Positions 33,596-40,107 are shown, counted from the stretch's first letter. The stretch: DNA of 41,668 nucleotides from a virus (IMGVR_UViG_3300017593_000599:1-41668), one strand, 5' to 3'. Made by a program: numbers and translations. The notes: generated by a model from the sequence alone, not told the origin.

Positions 33596-34158
33596 TCTCC
33601 AAAACATTGCAGAAATTGTTAAAAAAGCCTCATGTAGAGGCGGGCAGAAAGGGGCTAGAGGTTAGAAAAAAGAAGGAGCTTCAATTGCAAAGAGAGCTGA
33701 GAAAGGAAAAAATATTTAAGTATCTAGTTGAGTACCCACTTGATGAAAACGTACCTACTAGAAGGCAGGTAGCAAAGGCAACAAAACTTCCACTTTCCGC
33801 CGTAACTGACATAATGGCAGAAAAGGATTTTTGGATAGAGGTGTGCAAGGCAAGAAGGGCTAGAATAGCTGAGGTAGCTACAAAGGTGGATACAGCTCTA
33901 TTTAAGACAGCCCAGAAAGGCAAGGTAGATGCAATAAAGCTGTTTTACCAAAGGTTTGAAAACTGGACAGAACGAATAGGGATAACAAAAGAGGTAAAAA
34001 CGGATATTGATATTAGGCTTTACAATATGCAGCCAGAGGAGATAATAGAATATATTACAAAAGGAGAACTGCCTGCCTCTTGCCAAGCACTGCCCAATGA
34101 GGAGGTAATAGAGGGAGAAATTAAAGAAACAGAACAAAATGAGGCTAAGGAAGGTTAA
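33571..34158 (+). CDS. Probable terminase small subunit
   Basis: 195 aa. An N-terminal basic region leads to an HTH (TRRQVAKATKLPLSAVTDIM, residues 62-81), a helical stretch and VDTALFKTAQKGKVDAIKL then FYQRFENW (about 109-135). The A-x-x-G-x-x-x-A-I-K-L-F/Y pattern is typical of phage small terminases, which bind the pac or cos DNA. The C-terminus is acidic and disordered. It is about 5 kb from TerL and on the other strand, which is unusual. Confident in HTH; moderate in terminase role. Confidence 0.6.
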   Translation: MAEKGKPVISKTLQKLLKKPHVEAGRKGLEVRKKKELQLQRELRKEKIFKYLVEYPLDENVPTRRQVAKATKLPLSAVTDIMAEKDFWIEVCKARRARIAEVATKVDTALFKTAQKGKVDAIKLFYQRFENWTERIGITKEVKTDIDIRLYNMQPEEIIEYITKGELPASCQALPNEEVIEGEIKETEQNEAKEG

Positions 34159-34434
34159 ATGTATTATTTACAAAATGAGGACTTTACCGTTAAGAGAGAG
34201 GGAAATAGAATCGTGTTTAACTGGAAGGACATTGCAACTATAAGCTACAGCGTGGATATGGCTCAGGAGTGGTTGCTGGATTTGGTAGATACCATCAACG
34301 ATGCGGTTGCACGGAAAGAGGGAGTTCATCTACGTATAGGAATGTACACCAAATGTTCCCCTGAATTTGCTAACGATGTATTAAATGCCGTACAGGCAGC
34401 AATAGGTGACATTATTGAACAAAGGAGGCAATAA
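34159..34434 (+). CDS. Hypothetical protein
   Basis: 91 aa, with an N-terminal beta part (RIVFNWKDIATISYSVD) and two helices (WLLDLVDTIND, LNAVQAAIGDIIEQ). AAGGAAGG before ATG. It overlaps the next gene by the TAATG type. Not recognised. Confidence 0.5.
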   Translation: MYYLQNEDFTVKREGNRIVFNWKDIATISYSVDMAQEWLLDLVDTINDAVARKEGVHLRIGMYTKCSPEFANDVLNAVQAAIGDIIEQRRQ

Positions 34435-35162
34435 TGCATTGGCCAAAGATTGAGAAAAATGTAGTTAAGATGTTTATTAATGATGAGCTGTACAGCATAG
34501 AATTAGCTCCAAGAGACTTGATATGCAAAATTGCTGAGGAAAACGAGTTAAAAACAGGACTCAGGCTAGAACCTGACATAGTTGCACCTAACTCTACAGT
34601 AACAGTCAAGGGCGGCTTTCAGGCACCAAGCAAGGAAGGAAAATACAGGGCATATTTGAGCCTAGAAGGCCCCGAGAGTACATATCGCTATGAATTTGAA
34701 AATGACTTGCTAGTAACGAAGGAAGGAAACAACATAATAGACAGACATCAGATAAAAGAGATATACCGAAGTTGTTTTAGGGATACCACAGTATGTGAAA
34801 TGAACCACAACTGGGGTTTCGCAGACCAAAAATACAAGGTAGCCAATATAAAGCAGGTACAGGAAGTGGTAAAGAAAAGCAAAACCTACATGCTGAAATA
34901 CGAGGCTGAAGCACATGACTGCGATGATTACGCATACGCCCTTATGGGTTACATCCACTATGATCCTTCTGTTCCAAAATGGCAAGATACCGTTGGCCAA
35001 GCCATATTCATAACTTGGGTTATACTGGAACATCAAGGTCAGATGTACGGGCATGCTCTGCTAAGTTGCTGTGATGGCAACAATGTTTATATGATTGAGC
35101 CCCAAAATGGAAAGGTATATAATGTGCCTGATAAATTTAAGCTATACTTAATCAATGGCTAG
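34434..35162 (+). CDS. Papain-like/transglutaminase-like cysteine peptidase-type protein
   Basis: 242 aa. The C-terminal half has a Cys-His-Glu/Asn layout: Cys163 in AHDCDDYAYAL, His207 in MYGHALL and EPQNGK (221-226), as in the agglutinin C-terminal/BTLCP papain-like folds. The N-terminal half is beta-rich (STVTVKGGFQAPSKEGKY). No signal peptide, so it acts in the cytoplasm or virion. A host-takeover or peptidoglycan role is possible, but the substrate is unknown. Followed by a lipoprotein gene. Confidence 0.5.
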   Translation: MHWPKIEKNVVKMFINDELYSIELAPRDLICKIAEENELKTGLRLEPDIVAPNSTVTVKGGFQAPSKEGKYRAYLSLEGPESTYRYEFENDLLVTKEGNNIIDRHQIKEIYRSCFRDTTVCEMNHNWGFADQKYKVANIKQVQEVVKKSKTYMLKYEAEAHDCDDYAYALMGYIHYDPSVPKWQDTVGQAIFITWVILEHQGQMYGHALLSCCDGNNVYMIEPQNGKVYNVPDKFKLYLING

Positions 35163-35171
35163 GAGGAAAAA

Positions 35172-35549
35172 ATGAAGGCTAAAATAGCAGCATTGATTCT
35201 AGTTGCATTCATCCTTACTAGCTGTGCACATAATGCAGGCTTGATGAAAAACTATGATAAGTGGATGAAGCAGGCAGATGAGCTTGCTAAAGTATTGTGT
35301 GCTCATAGTGAGTTTAGCGTTTGTTTTTGGAAGTCTGCACTGGGGCCTGACATAAATAAACTGCCTCTTGAAGCTATAACTATACTTGGTGAAATAGAAA
35401 AAACAATTAAAGGCAAGACTGCCGATGAGCTTACTGATTGTGAAAAAGGCAAAATTTTAGGGTTATGGCTTAGGTTTAGTGCTATAGTCAGTGTTGATTT
35501 AATAGAAAGGGTAACGCCGTATTTAGTTAAATTTGTAGGCACTATATGA
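35172..35549 (+). CDS. Lipoprotein
   Basis: 125 aa. Signal peptide with lipobox LTSC (Cys18): the protein should be lipidated and held in a membrane. The mature part is helical with three more Cys. GGAGG before ATG 35172. Phage lipoproteins serve as superinfection-exclusion factors or outer spanins, but this one is too long for an Rz1-type spanin and not Pro-rich. Role unknown. Confidence 0.65.
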   Translation: MKAKIAALILVAFILTSCAHNAGLMKNYDKWMKQADELAKVLCAHSEFSVCFWKSALGPDINKLPLEAITILGEIEKTIKGKTADELTDCEKGKILGLWLRFSAIVSVDLIERVTPYLVKFVGTI

Positions 35550-35719
35550 GATACATAAAGGAAAAACAAGGAGACAAATGGGTAGTAAGGGTATTCTGGA
35601 CTGTCTATACGTTGCAGGGATTAGAGAAAAAAGAAGTTGAATCAATTACCTATCGTGGAGATGAAAAAGGTGCTGAGCAGGAAATAGAGCTATTAGAAGA
35701 AATTTATGGGAAGGGCTAG
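35546..35719 (+). CDS. Small 57-aa protein
   Basis: ATG 35546 overlaps the lipoprotein TGA (ATGA); TAG at 35717-35719. A beta-beta-alpha-like pattern (DKWVVRVFWTVYTLQG, then EQEIELLEEI). Coupled translation supports it as real. Not recognised. Confidence 0.5.
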   Translation: MRYIKEKQGDKWVVRVFWTVYTLQGLEKKEVESITYRGDEKGAEQEIELLEEIYGKG

Positions 35720-35776
35720 AAACTTAGGTCGTTGGCTTTGGCAATGTTTTTTCCAGCCCTTCCCCTTAAAGGCAAA

Positions 35777-35992
35777 ATGAAAGATTTACACGCAAAGATA
35801 ATTGAGGAAGAAATTGTAAAGCCACAAATTAAGAAGCAAGTTGGGTGGCTAAACAATGTAGTATTTCAATCTCCTTGGAATAGGGTGCTAGCTTTCATTA
35901 ACTGTAGCTTTGACCTCAACGAGGAAGGGCACGAAAGCGAAGACTTGGATAAATTGTCTAGCCTTTACGGAATAGAGGTAAAGACGTTTTGA
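35777..35992 (+). CDS. Small hypothetical protein
   Basis: 71 aa from ATG 35777, with AAAGG four to five bases upstream; the longer TTG-started frame at 35732 lacks a good ribosome site. The sequence is charged and helical with WLNNVVFQSPWNRVLAF in the middle. It ends overlapping the next ATG by one base. Not recognised. Confidence 0.4.
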   Translation: MKDLHAKIIEEEIVKPQIKKQVGWLNNVVFQSPWNRVLAFINCSFDLNEEGHESEDLDKLSSLYGIEVKTF

Positions 35993-36201
35993 TGAAAAGG
36001 GTTTGCCTGTACCCGATTAAGTACAGGTTTCACCACTGCGATTACAGAAGAATGCTAGCAGACGGCTTGTGGTACTGTATTTGTAGCAACGGGGAATGTA
36101 GGGAATGTATGGAGAATTTCTCTATTCCAAAAGACAAGTTAAGTAAGGCAGTACTAGAGTTGTTAAGACAAATAAACCTAGAAAATGGGAGGCTAAAATG
36201 A
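35992..36201 (+). CDS. Small Cys-rich (zinc-binding?) protein
   Basis: 69 aa. Cysteines in WYCICSNGECRECME (C-x-C-x4-C-x2-C), plus HHC upstream and an early Cys, could bind one or two zinc ions. A C-terminal helix follows. Overlaps the holin-like gene (ATGA). Not recognised; the metal site is inference. Confidence 0.5.
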   Translation: MKRVCLYPIKYRFHHCDYRRMLADGLWYCICSNGECRECMENFSIPKDKLSKAVLELLRQINLENGRLK

Positions 36202-36356
36202 AAGACTTATGGGCTGAAAACATCACCATAGCCATTTTATGTATTACAGCAATAGCCATAGTAGGGATGCAAATTAATCCAGAAATAGTGAAGGATATAG
36301 TAGGGCCTACTGTTGCTGCCATAGCTGGATTAGCTGTTGGGAGAAATATGAAATGA
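36198..36356 (+). CDS. Two-segment membrane protein, holin-like
   Basis: 52 aa. Two hydrophobic stretches, ITIAILCITAIAIVGM (9-24) and IVGPTVAAIAGLAVG (34-48), are joined by a short polar loop, with a basic C-terminus (RNMK). This size and layout matches small holins. ATG overlaps the upstream stop (ATGA) and its stop overlaps the next ATG. The place is away from the GH24 endolysin, on the other strand. Confidence 0.55.
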   Translation: MKDLWAENITIAILCITAIAIVGMQINPEIVKDIVGPTVAAIAGLAVGRNMK

Positions 36357-36538
36357 AATCAAATGAATTGCTTAAGAGAAGAGAACAACTCATGCGTAAA
36401 CTGAATAGGTTGCAATCCCATATTCAAGTAGGGATTGGATATGGATATTGGTACAACAACGACAACCTAGCAGAACTTAGAGAATGGATGCAAAAAATTA
36501 TATACAAAATGAATACAATCTTAACATGGAAAAAATAA
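36353..36538 (+). CDS. Small helical protein
   Basis: 61 aa. Basic helix (LLKRREQLMRKLNRLQSH), a Gly/Tyr turn (GIGYGYWYNND) and a second helix. Starts on the ATGA of the holin-like gene. Last gene before a hairpin at 36541. Could be a holin regulator by position only. Confidence 0.45.
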   Translation: MKSNELLKRREQLMRKLNRLQSHIQVGIGYGYWYNNDNLAELREWMQKIIYKMNTILTWKK

Positions 36539-36540
36539 AA

Positions 36541-36566
36541 TTCCTCTAGCTGGGGCCCTAGAGGAA
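36541..36566. terminator. Hairpin with 9-bp stem
   Basis: TTCCTCTAG (36541-36549) pairs perfectly with CTAGAGGAA (36558-36566), loop CTGGGGCC. On the plus strand the run after it is AATAG, with no T run. On the minus strand it is followed by TTTTATTTTT. It may block antisense transcription, or act as a weak or bidirectional terminator after the gene that ends at 36538. Confidence 0.5.
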
Positions 36567-36628
36567 AATAGTAAGAAAGGAGGTATCCCTATATATTGTA
36601 TTATCACTGGCCCCATTAGGTGTAAAAA

Positions 36629-36892
36629 ATGAAGGTAGGAAGTTTAGTAAAAACAAGGTCTTTTTTGTCAACGGGTGAAATTGGGAAAGTATTAGAAGTT
36701 ATAGATGAAAGACCAGAGCCGCAATACAAGGTACTGCTAGATAGCGGGGTAATGTATTTTTATGAGCACGAACTAGTGCCTATAACAAGCCCCAATCAAA
36801 TAAAAGAGGAGGAAGAAGAAAATGCAAGAAAAGAAAATGAAGGTAAAAAGAATCAAGGTAAAAATCAGGTTTCTGGACAGGCTGTTGGGTAG
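36629..36892 (+). CDS. KOW/SH3-like small protein
   Basis: 87 aa. Residues 1-52 look like a small SH3/KOW barrel (VGSLVKTRSFLSTGEIGKVLEVI... YKVLLDSGVMYFYEHEL). The tail (residues 58-87) is Glu/Lys-rich and disordered, and is encoded in the 71-base overlap with the RAMP-like gene. AGGTG lies six bases before ATG 36629. The barrel could bind nucleic acid. Confidence 0.5.
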   Translation: MKVGSLVKTRSFLSTGEIGKVLEVIDERPEPQYKVLLDSGVMYFYEHELVPITSPNQIKEEEEENARKENEGKKNQGKNQVSGQAVG

Positions 36893-37445
36893 TGTTCCCT
36901 CGGATAAAGAAACCTACATTAACATGATAGCCAGCAAGGCCGACCCAGAAGGCCCTAGTGTTGTTGATGAATTGGAAACATTACCTAAGGAAGAAGAAGA
37001 AAAACCAAGAAAGACATACTTCCACAAAGATGAGCAGGGCAGACCACTTATTTACAACTATGTCATCAAAGGCTTTCTTAAAACCGCCTTTGAAGCCCTG
37101 CAACTAAACGGAGCATGGAAGAAGGTACCTGCCTATAGGCATAAACTGGATCTCTTGGTGTTCGTAGAACCAAGGAGGATTATTTTGGGAGACCAAGTGG
37201 ACGGAGATTATCCTCGTGGGCTTAGGGCTAGAACTATGATGGGGCCTAGGGTTACCTTTATTACAAGTGAGTACATAGAGGCTGGGCATGAAGTAGAATT
37301 TGAAATACACTTGCTGGAAAATAAGGAAATAAAAGCTGATATGTTACGGACTTGCTTTGAGGAATTTGGGCCTTACCACGGGTTGGGTCAGTGGAGGTCT
37401 GGTGGTTGGGGCAGGTTTGAGCTGGTAGAATGGAAGGAAATGTAG
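36822..37445 (+). CDS. RAMP-like (ferredoxin-fold) phage protein
   Basis: 207 aa. The stretch GLGQWRSGGWGRFE (187-200) is the Gly-rich loop typical of RAMP proteins (Cas5/Cas6/Cas7 superfamily). Other conserved-looking blocks are LLGSVPSDKETY, YNYVIKGFLK, LLVFVEPRRI and LRARTMMGPRVTF. I recall a phage family with these blocks, of unknown role. No Cas genes are nearby. GAGGAGG lies nine bases before ATG 36822. A nucleic-acid-binding role in DNA metabolism or defence is inference. Confidence 0.55.
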   Translation: MQEKKMKVKRIKVKIRFLDRLLGSVPSDKETYINMIASKADPEGPSVVDELETLPKEEEEKPRKTYFHKDEQGRPLIYNYVIKGFLKTAFEALQLNGAWKKVPAYRHKLDLLVFVEPRRIILGDQVDGDYPRGLRARTMMGPRVTFITSEYIEAGHEVEFEIHLLENKEIKADMLRTCFEEFGPYHGLGQWRSGGWGRFELVEWKEM

Positions 37446-37692
37446 ATGCTTGGCAGGGCCGTGATTAGCGACGCAGTGGCGATGTAATTGCTGGGCATCG
37501 CATGGAGCCGCAAAGTGCTGGCATGGCGGGGAGGCGCAGACTGTTGGCAATCCTATGTGGGGATGGCATTGGCAGTGCTTGGCTAAGTGTTGAGCTGCAA
37601 ACTAACTGCATTGCGGTGATTGGCCCTGTGGGGTGTGGAAGGTAAAAGCGGAGCCAAGCGTTAAGAAGCGGAGGCTTTGGAGGCAAGGCAAA
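37446..37692. other. GC-rich island without a convincing gene (I)
   Basis: About 57% GC by line count, well above the window. The longest plus-strand frame is 47 codons (ATG 37502 to TAA 37645); it uses CCG, CGC and GCG codons that neighbouring genes avoid and has no clear Shine-Dalgarno. Minus-strand frames are open here only because GC-rich DNA has few stops. In AT-rich thermophile genomes, GC-rich intergenic DNA often marks structured RNA. No tRNA-like T-loop was seen. Confidence 0.5.
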
Positions 37693-37935
37693 ATGAAAAA
37701 GTTAGCATTAATGTTAACCTTAGCCTTCTTGCTTACAGGCATGGTCTATTACAGCGGGCAGGTAGAACCAGATGGCACATTTCACTACTACAGCAAAAAG
37801 GGTACTTATTATCACGGCCAGATTGAGCCTGACGGGACATTTCATATTCACGGCAGTGATGGCAGTTACAGGCATGGCTGGATTGAGCCAGATGGGTCAG
37901 TGCATTATTGGGAGAAAAGGCTAAGGAAAAGGTAA
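37693..37935 (+). CDS. Exported 20-residue-repeat protein
   Basis: 80 aa from ATG 37693 (AAGG four bases upstream; the frame extends further upstream but without a start signal). A signal peptide (LALMLTLAFLLTG) is followed by three repeats spaced 20 residues: GQVEPDGTFH (22-31), GQIEPDGTFH (42-51) and GWIEPDGSVH (62-71). Each should form a beta-hairpin, like MORN or other small hairpin repeats. It ends in a basic tail. It stands between the two GC-rich islands. Not a named family. Confidence 0.6.
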   Translation: MKKLALMLTLAFLLTGMVYYSGQVEPDGTFHYYSKKGTYYHGQIEPDGTFHIHGSDGSYRHGWIEPDGSVHYWEKRLRKR

Positions 37936-38264
37936 TGGCCAAGCCCAGTTTAGAATTGCAAAGGCTAACAGCACCGTAATGAAGTGCCTAGTTAAGGTGA
38001 GGTCCAGCTTAGAATTGCAAAGGCTAGAGCCTAGTTTCTGCTATGCGCCGCAGATTGGTGCGCGGCAAAGGCGATGAGGCGTATAAGAAGAGCGAGGGCT
38101 ACGGCATTGTCCTGTGAAGGAAAAGCTATCGGCAAAGCAACGCCCTGTTGGGGCTATTGGCAATGAGCTGTTTTTGCTCAGCGCCGCTGAGACCAGCCCT
38201 GGCTTGGCACAGCAACGCATAGGTAGAGCGTTGAAGAGCAAAGGGCAAAACAAAGGAGGCAATA
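37936..38264. other. GC-rich island without a convincing gene (II)
   Basis: About 55-60% GC from 38041 to 38220. It contains a 23-bp direct repeat, dyads such as CTCAGC-GCC-GCTGAG (38177-38191) and GCCGC...GCGGC near 38049. A GTG-started frame of 61 codons (38114-38299) is open but uses codons (CGC, TCG) unlike phage genes and overlaps the next gene. It could be a structured RNA, a decayed gene or foreign DNA. Confidence 0.5.
37945..38026 (+). repeat. 23-bp direct repeat, two copies
   Basis: CCAGTTTAGAATTGCAAAGG-CTA at 37945-37967 and the same with one change (CCAGC...) at 38004-38026, 59 bases apart. GCCTAGTT also follows each copy. An imperfect tandem duplication in the GC-rich island. Confidence 0.75.
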
Positions 38265-38465
38265 ATGCAAGGCAAACCTTATTTGAAAATCTTGTTTAAA
38301 CGGCAAGATGGCACAGGGGTTAAATTGATTTGGCAAAGACCAGGGGATATGATAGACATTTTTAAATTGCCTGACGATGAGCTACTTAGCTCTTACAGTC
38401 CCAATTTGTTTGAGGAGGCATTTGAAGAATTTAAAGAAAGAGTGGAGGGAAAGGTATGGGAGTAG
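38265..38465 (+). CDS. Small hypothetical protein
   Basis: 66 aa with an N-terminal beta hairpin (YLKILFKRQDGTGVKLIW) and a C-terminal acidic helix (FEEAFEEFKERVEG). AAAGGAGG lies six bases upstream of the ATG, a strong ribosome site. It overlaps the metallophosphoesterase gene by 10 bases. Not recognised. Confidence 0.5.
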   Translation: MQGKPYLKILFKRQDGTGVKLIWQRPGDMIDIFKLPDDELLSSYSPNLFEEAFEEFKERVEGKVWE

Positions 38466-39253
38466 GCGAGATACTACAACAGGCAAAGCGGGTTTACTTT
38501 AGTGACAGCCATATTCCAAGAAATAACTCTTTTTTTAGGGAGTGGCTAGGGCGGGTGCTTGATGAATCCAAGGCAAAAGTAGTAGGGCTGGGAGATGTGT
38601 TTGAGCTGGTTGAGTGTTATTTGGATGAAGTGTTGGAAAAAGGGAAAGCAGAAATTGACCTGTTAAAGGAATTGCGTAAGCAAGATAGGCTAACCTTGTT
38701 TTACGGCAATCATGATGAGGTAGCTGGGGGAACGTATATTGCGTTTGACGTAATTGGGCTTACAAGGCATTATGAGAAGGCTATGTATGAGGATTTTCTG
38801 TTGTTGCACGGGCATCAATTTGACCCTGTATGCAGATATGGGTTTATCTGGAAAGTGCTGAGTAAAATACTGCCTTGGTTTGTAACGCCAGGTAGGGCTA
38901 AATATGGGCAAAAAGAGAAGCTGTATTATAAGTCAGTTGCTAGGGTGATTATGAATGCAGTTAAGGAAAGGAAAAATATCATTATGGGACATACACACTG
39001 GGCTGGAATTGTTATGCTGGAAAGCGGGAAGAAAATAATCAACTTGGGTGATATGCTGGATAGCTGTACTTGGCTGGCTGAGGTGGGAGATAGGTTTGTG
39101 TTGATGAAGAGGTGGGAGGTAATACATGAGGTTATTCAGCTAGACAAGCATAGCAACGTGTATTTGGAGCAGTTGACAAGTGCAACTAAGGAAGCGATAA
39201 AGGGAGATAAAGACAAGGTAGAGATAGGATATGAATGCAAGGGAAAAACTTAA
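38456..39253 (+). CDS. Second calcineurin-like metallophosphoesterase (LpxH-like)
   Basis: 265 aa. Motifs: FSDSHI (Asp17, His19), LGDVFE (Asp47), YGNHDE (84-88), HGH (118-120) and MGHTH (177-181). The D-x-H...GNHD...HGHQFD arrangement is closer to LpxH-type hydrolases than the one at 4017. The substrate is unknown. It overlaps the zinc-cluster gene downstream by 23 bases. Confidence 0.87.
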   Translation: MGVGEILQQAKRVYFSDSHIPRNNSFFREWLGRVLDESKAKVVGLGDVFELVECYLDEVLEKGKAEIDLLKELRKQDRLTLFYGNHDEVAGGTYIAFDVIGLTRHYEKAMYEDFLLLHGHQFDPVCRYGFIWKVLSKILPWFVTPGRAKYGQKEKLYYKSVARVIMNAVKERKNIIMGHTHWAGIVMLESGKKIINLGDMLDSCTWLAEVGDRFVLMKRWEVIHEVIQLDKHSNVYLEQLTSATKEAIKGDKDKVEIGYECKGKT

Positions 39254-39644
39254 ATCTTTGATGGGAGCGAAGTTAAGAAGGCTCTGGCTTTTGGGTGTAA
39301 AGAATTGGCATTTGTATTATACACCTGAAGATGCAGAGGAGATAGGGAAGTGGGATGAATGGGAGGCAGAGGAAATTTGGAAAGATATTTACAGAAAAGT
39401 AGCAGATTATGTAAGTGGGCTTTCACCCGATACATGTCCTTTCTGCAACTATTATAGTTTTACCAGAGGTTATTGCAGTTGTTTTGATTGCGGGTATGGG
39501 AAAAGGCACCTTAAATGCGCAGAGGAGGATAGCGACTTTCGGCGGATTGTGCGTGATTTAGATATATTTAATTTTTTGCGTAAAATTGCTTTTTCTCATG
39601 AGTGGTATTGGGATTTAGTGGAAAGGTTGGATGAAAGAGGATAA
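39231..39644 (+). CDS. Zinc-cluster protein
   Basis: 137 aa. Cysteines in TCPFCNYY, then GYCSCFDCGYG and a later Cys give at least two C-x2-C or C-x-C pairs spaced about 12 residues, a zinc-ribbon-like cluster. The N-terminal 60 residues are helical and charged. A DNA or RNA partner is possible. Not recognised. Confidence 0.5.
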   Translation: MNAREKLKSLMGAKLRRLWLLGVKNWHLYYTPEDAEEIGKWDEWEAEEIWKDIYRKVADYVSGLSPDTCPFCNYYSFTRGYCSCFDCGYGKRHLKCAEEDSDFRRIVRDLDIFNFLRKIAFSHEWYWDLVERLDERG

Positions 39645-39795
39645 GCTAGCTTGGAATGTTAGAGGCGTCTAAGATAGGGAAAATTATGTGTAGAGGGTTT
39701 TGGGCATGTTCGCCCTGCCTCGGGGGTATGCCCCAATCCTTCTACCCCCCCTCTCTCTCTAAGCCTGTCAGGGCACCCAAAGAGGAGACAATTGC
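39645..39795. other. Intergenic stretch with hairpin and pyrimidine tract
   Basis: A GC-rich hairpin (TTGGGCAT at 39700-39707 with ATGCCCCAA at 39728-39736, one bulge) is followed by a CCCCCCC-TCTCTCTCT tract (about 39745-39760). GAGGAGA before ATG 39796 is the ribosome site of the next gene. It could be a terminator without a T run or a processing or attenuation site. No promoter was recognised. Confidence 0.4.
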
Positions 39796-40107
39796 ATGAC
39801 TAAAGTAGATAATGCAATAAATAAAATCCTAGCAGAAAATGAGTACTTCCTTATCAGAGACGGTTTTATCTTCTTTAAAATCCAGGACATAGCAAGAAAG
39901 ATACATCCACACTATTGGAAGTACAGAGATAGAATTCTAAAGGAAATACATGAATGGGCAAAGCAACATCCAACACACTCAGAGTGGACAGACAAAAAAG
40001 GAAGAAAATATAGGGTAGGATACGGGGAACAGATGCATCTTATTTATGGGTCATTTAAGGAAAAGGGGAATGCAAACATTTTGGAACTTATAAGATGGCC
40101 AAGCTAA
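39796..40107 (+). CDS. Hypothetical protein
   Basis: 103 aa, helical N-terminus (NAINKILAENEYFLIRD) followed by a basic, His-rich part (KIHPHYWKYRDRILK). It overlaps the next gene by 13 bases. No motif seen; the charge pattern might suit nucleic-acid binding. Confidence 0.5.
   Translation: MTKVDNAINKILAENEYFLIRDGFIFFKIQDIARKIHPHYWKYRDRILKEIHEWAKQHPTHSEWTDKKGRKYRVGYGEQMHLIYGSFKEKGNANILELIRWPS

Noticed and set aside
35706-35776. Short frame from ATG 35706 and the TTG start at 35732
   Set aside because: Only about 24 codons in the first case and no ribosome site in the second; ATG 35777 has AAAGG at good spacing.
37465-38262. Minus-strand frames in the GC-rich islands (37465-37686, 38041-38262)
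   Set aside because: Pro/Leu/Ser-rich translations, no Shine-Dalgarno, opposite to all nearby genes; explained by few stop codons in GC-rich DNA.
37446-38264. tRNA genes in the GC-rich islands
   Set aside because: No GGTTCGA/GGTTCAA T-loop or matching acceptor stems could be found by eye.
38114-38299. 61-codon GTG frame before the gene at 38265
   Set aside because: No ribosome site, codons such as CGC and TCG that the phage avoids, and overlap with a well-signalled gene. Mentioned only inside the island entry.
39174-39202. TTGACA with 17-base spacer and GATAAA inside the metallophosphoesterase gene
   Set aside because: The -10 is a modest match and the site is within coding DNA of a tightly overlapping operon; chance occurrence is likely.
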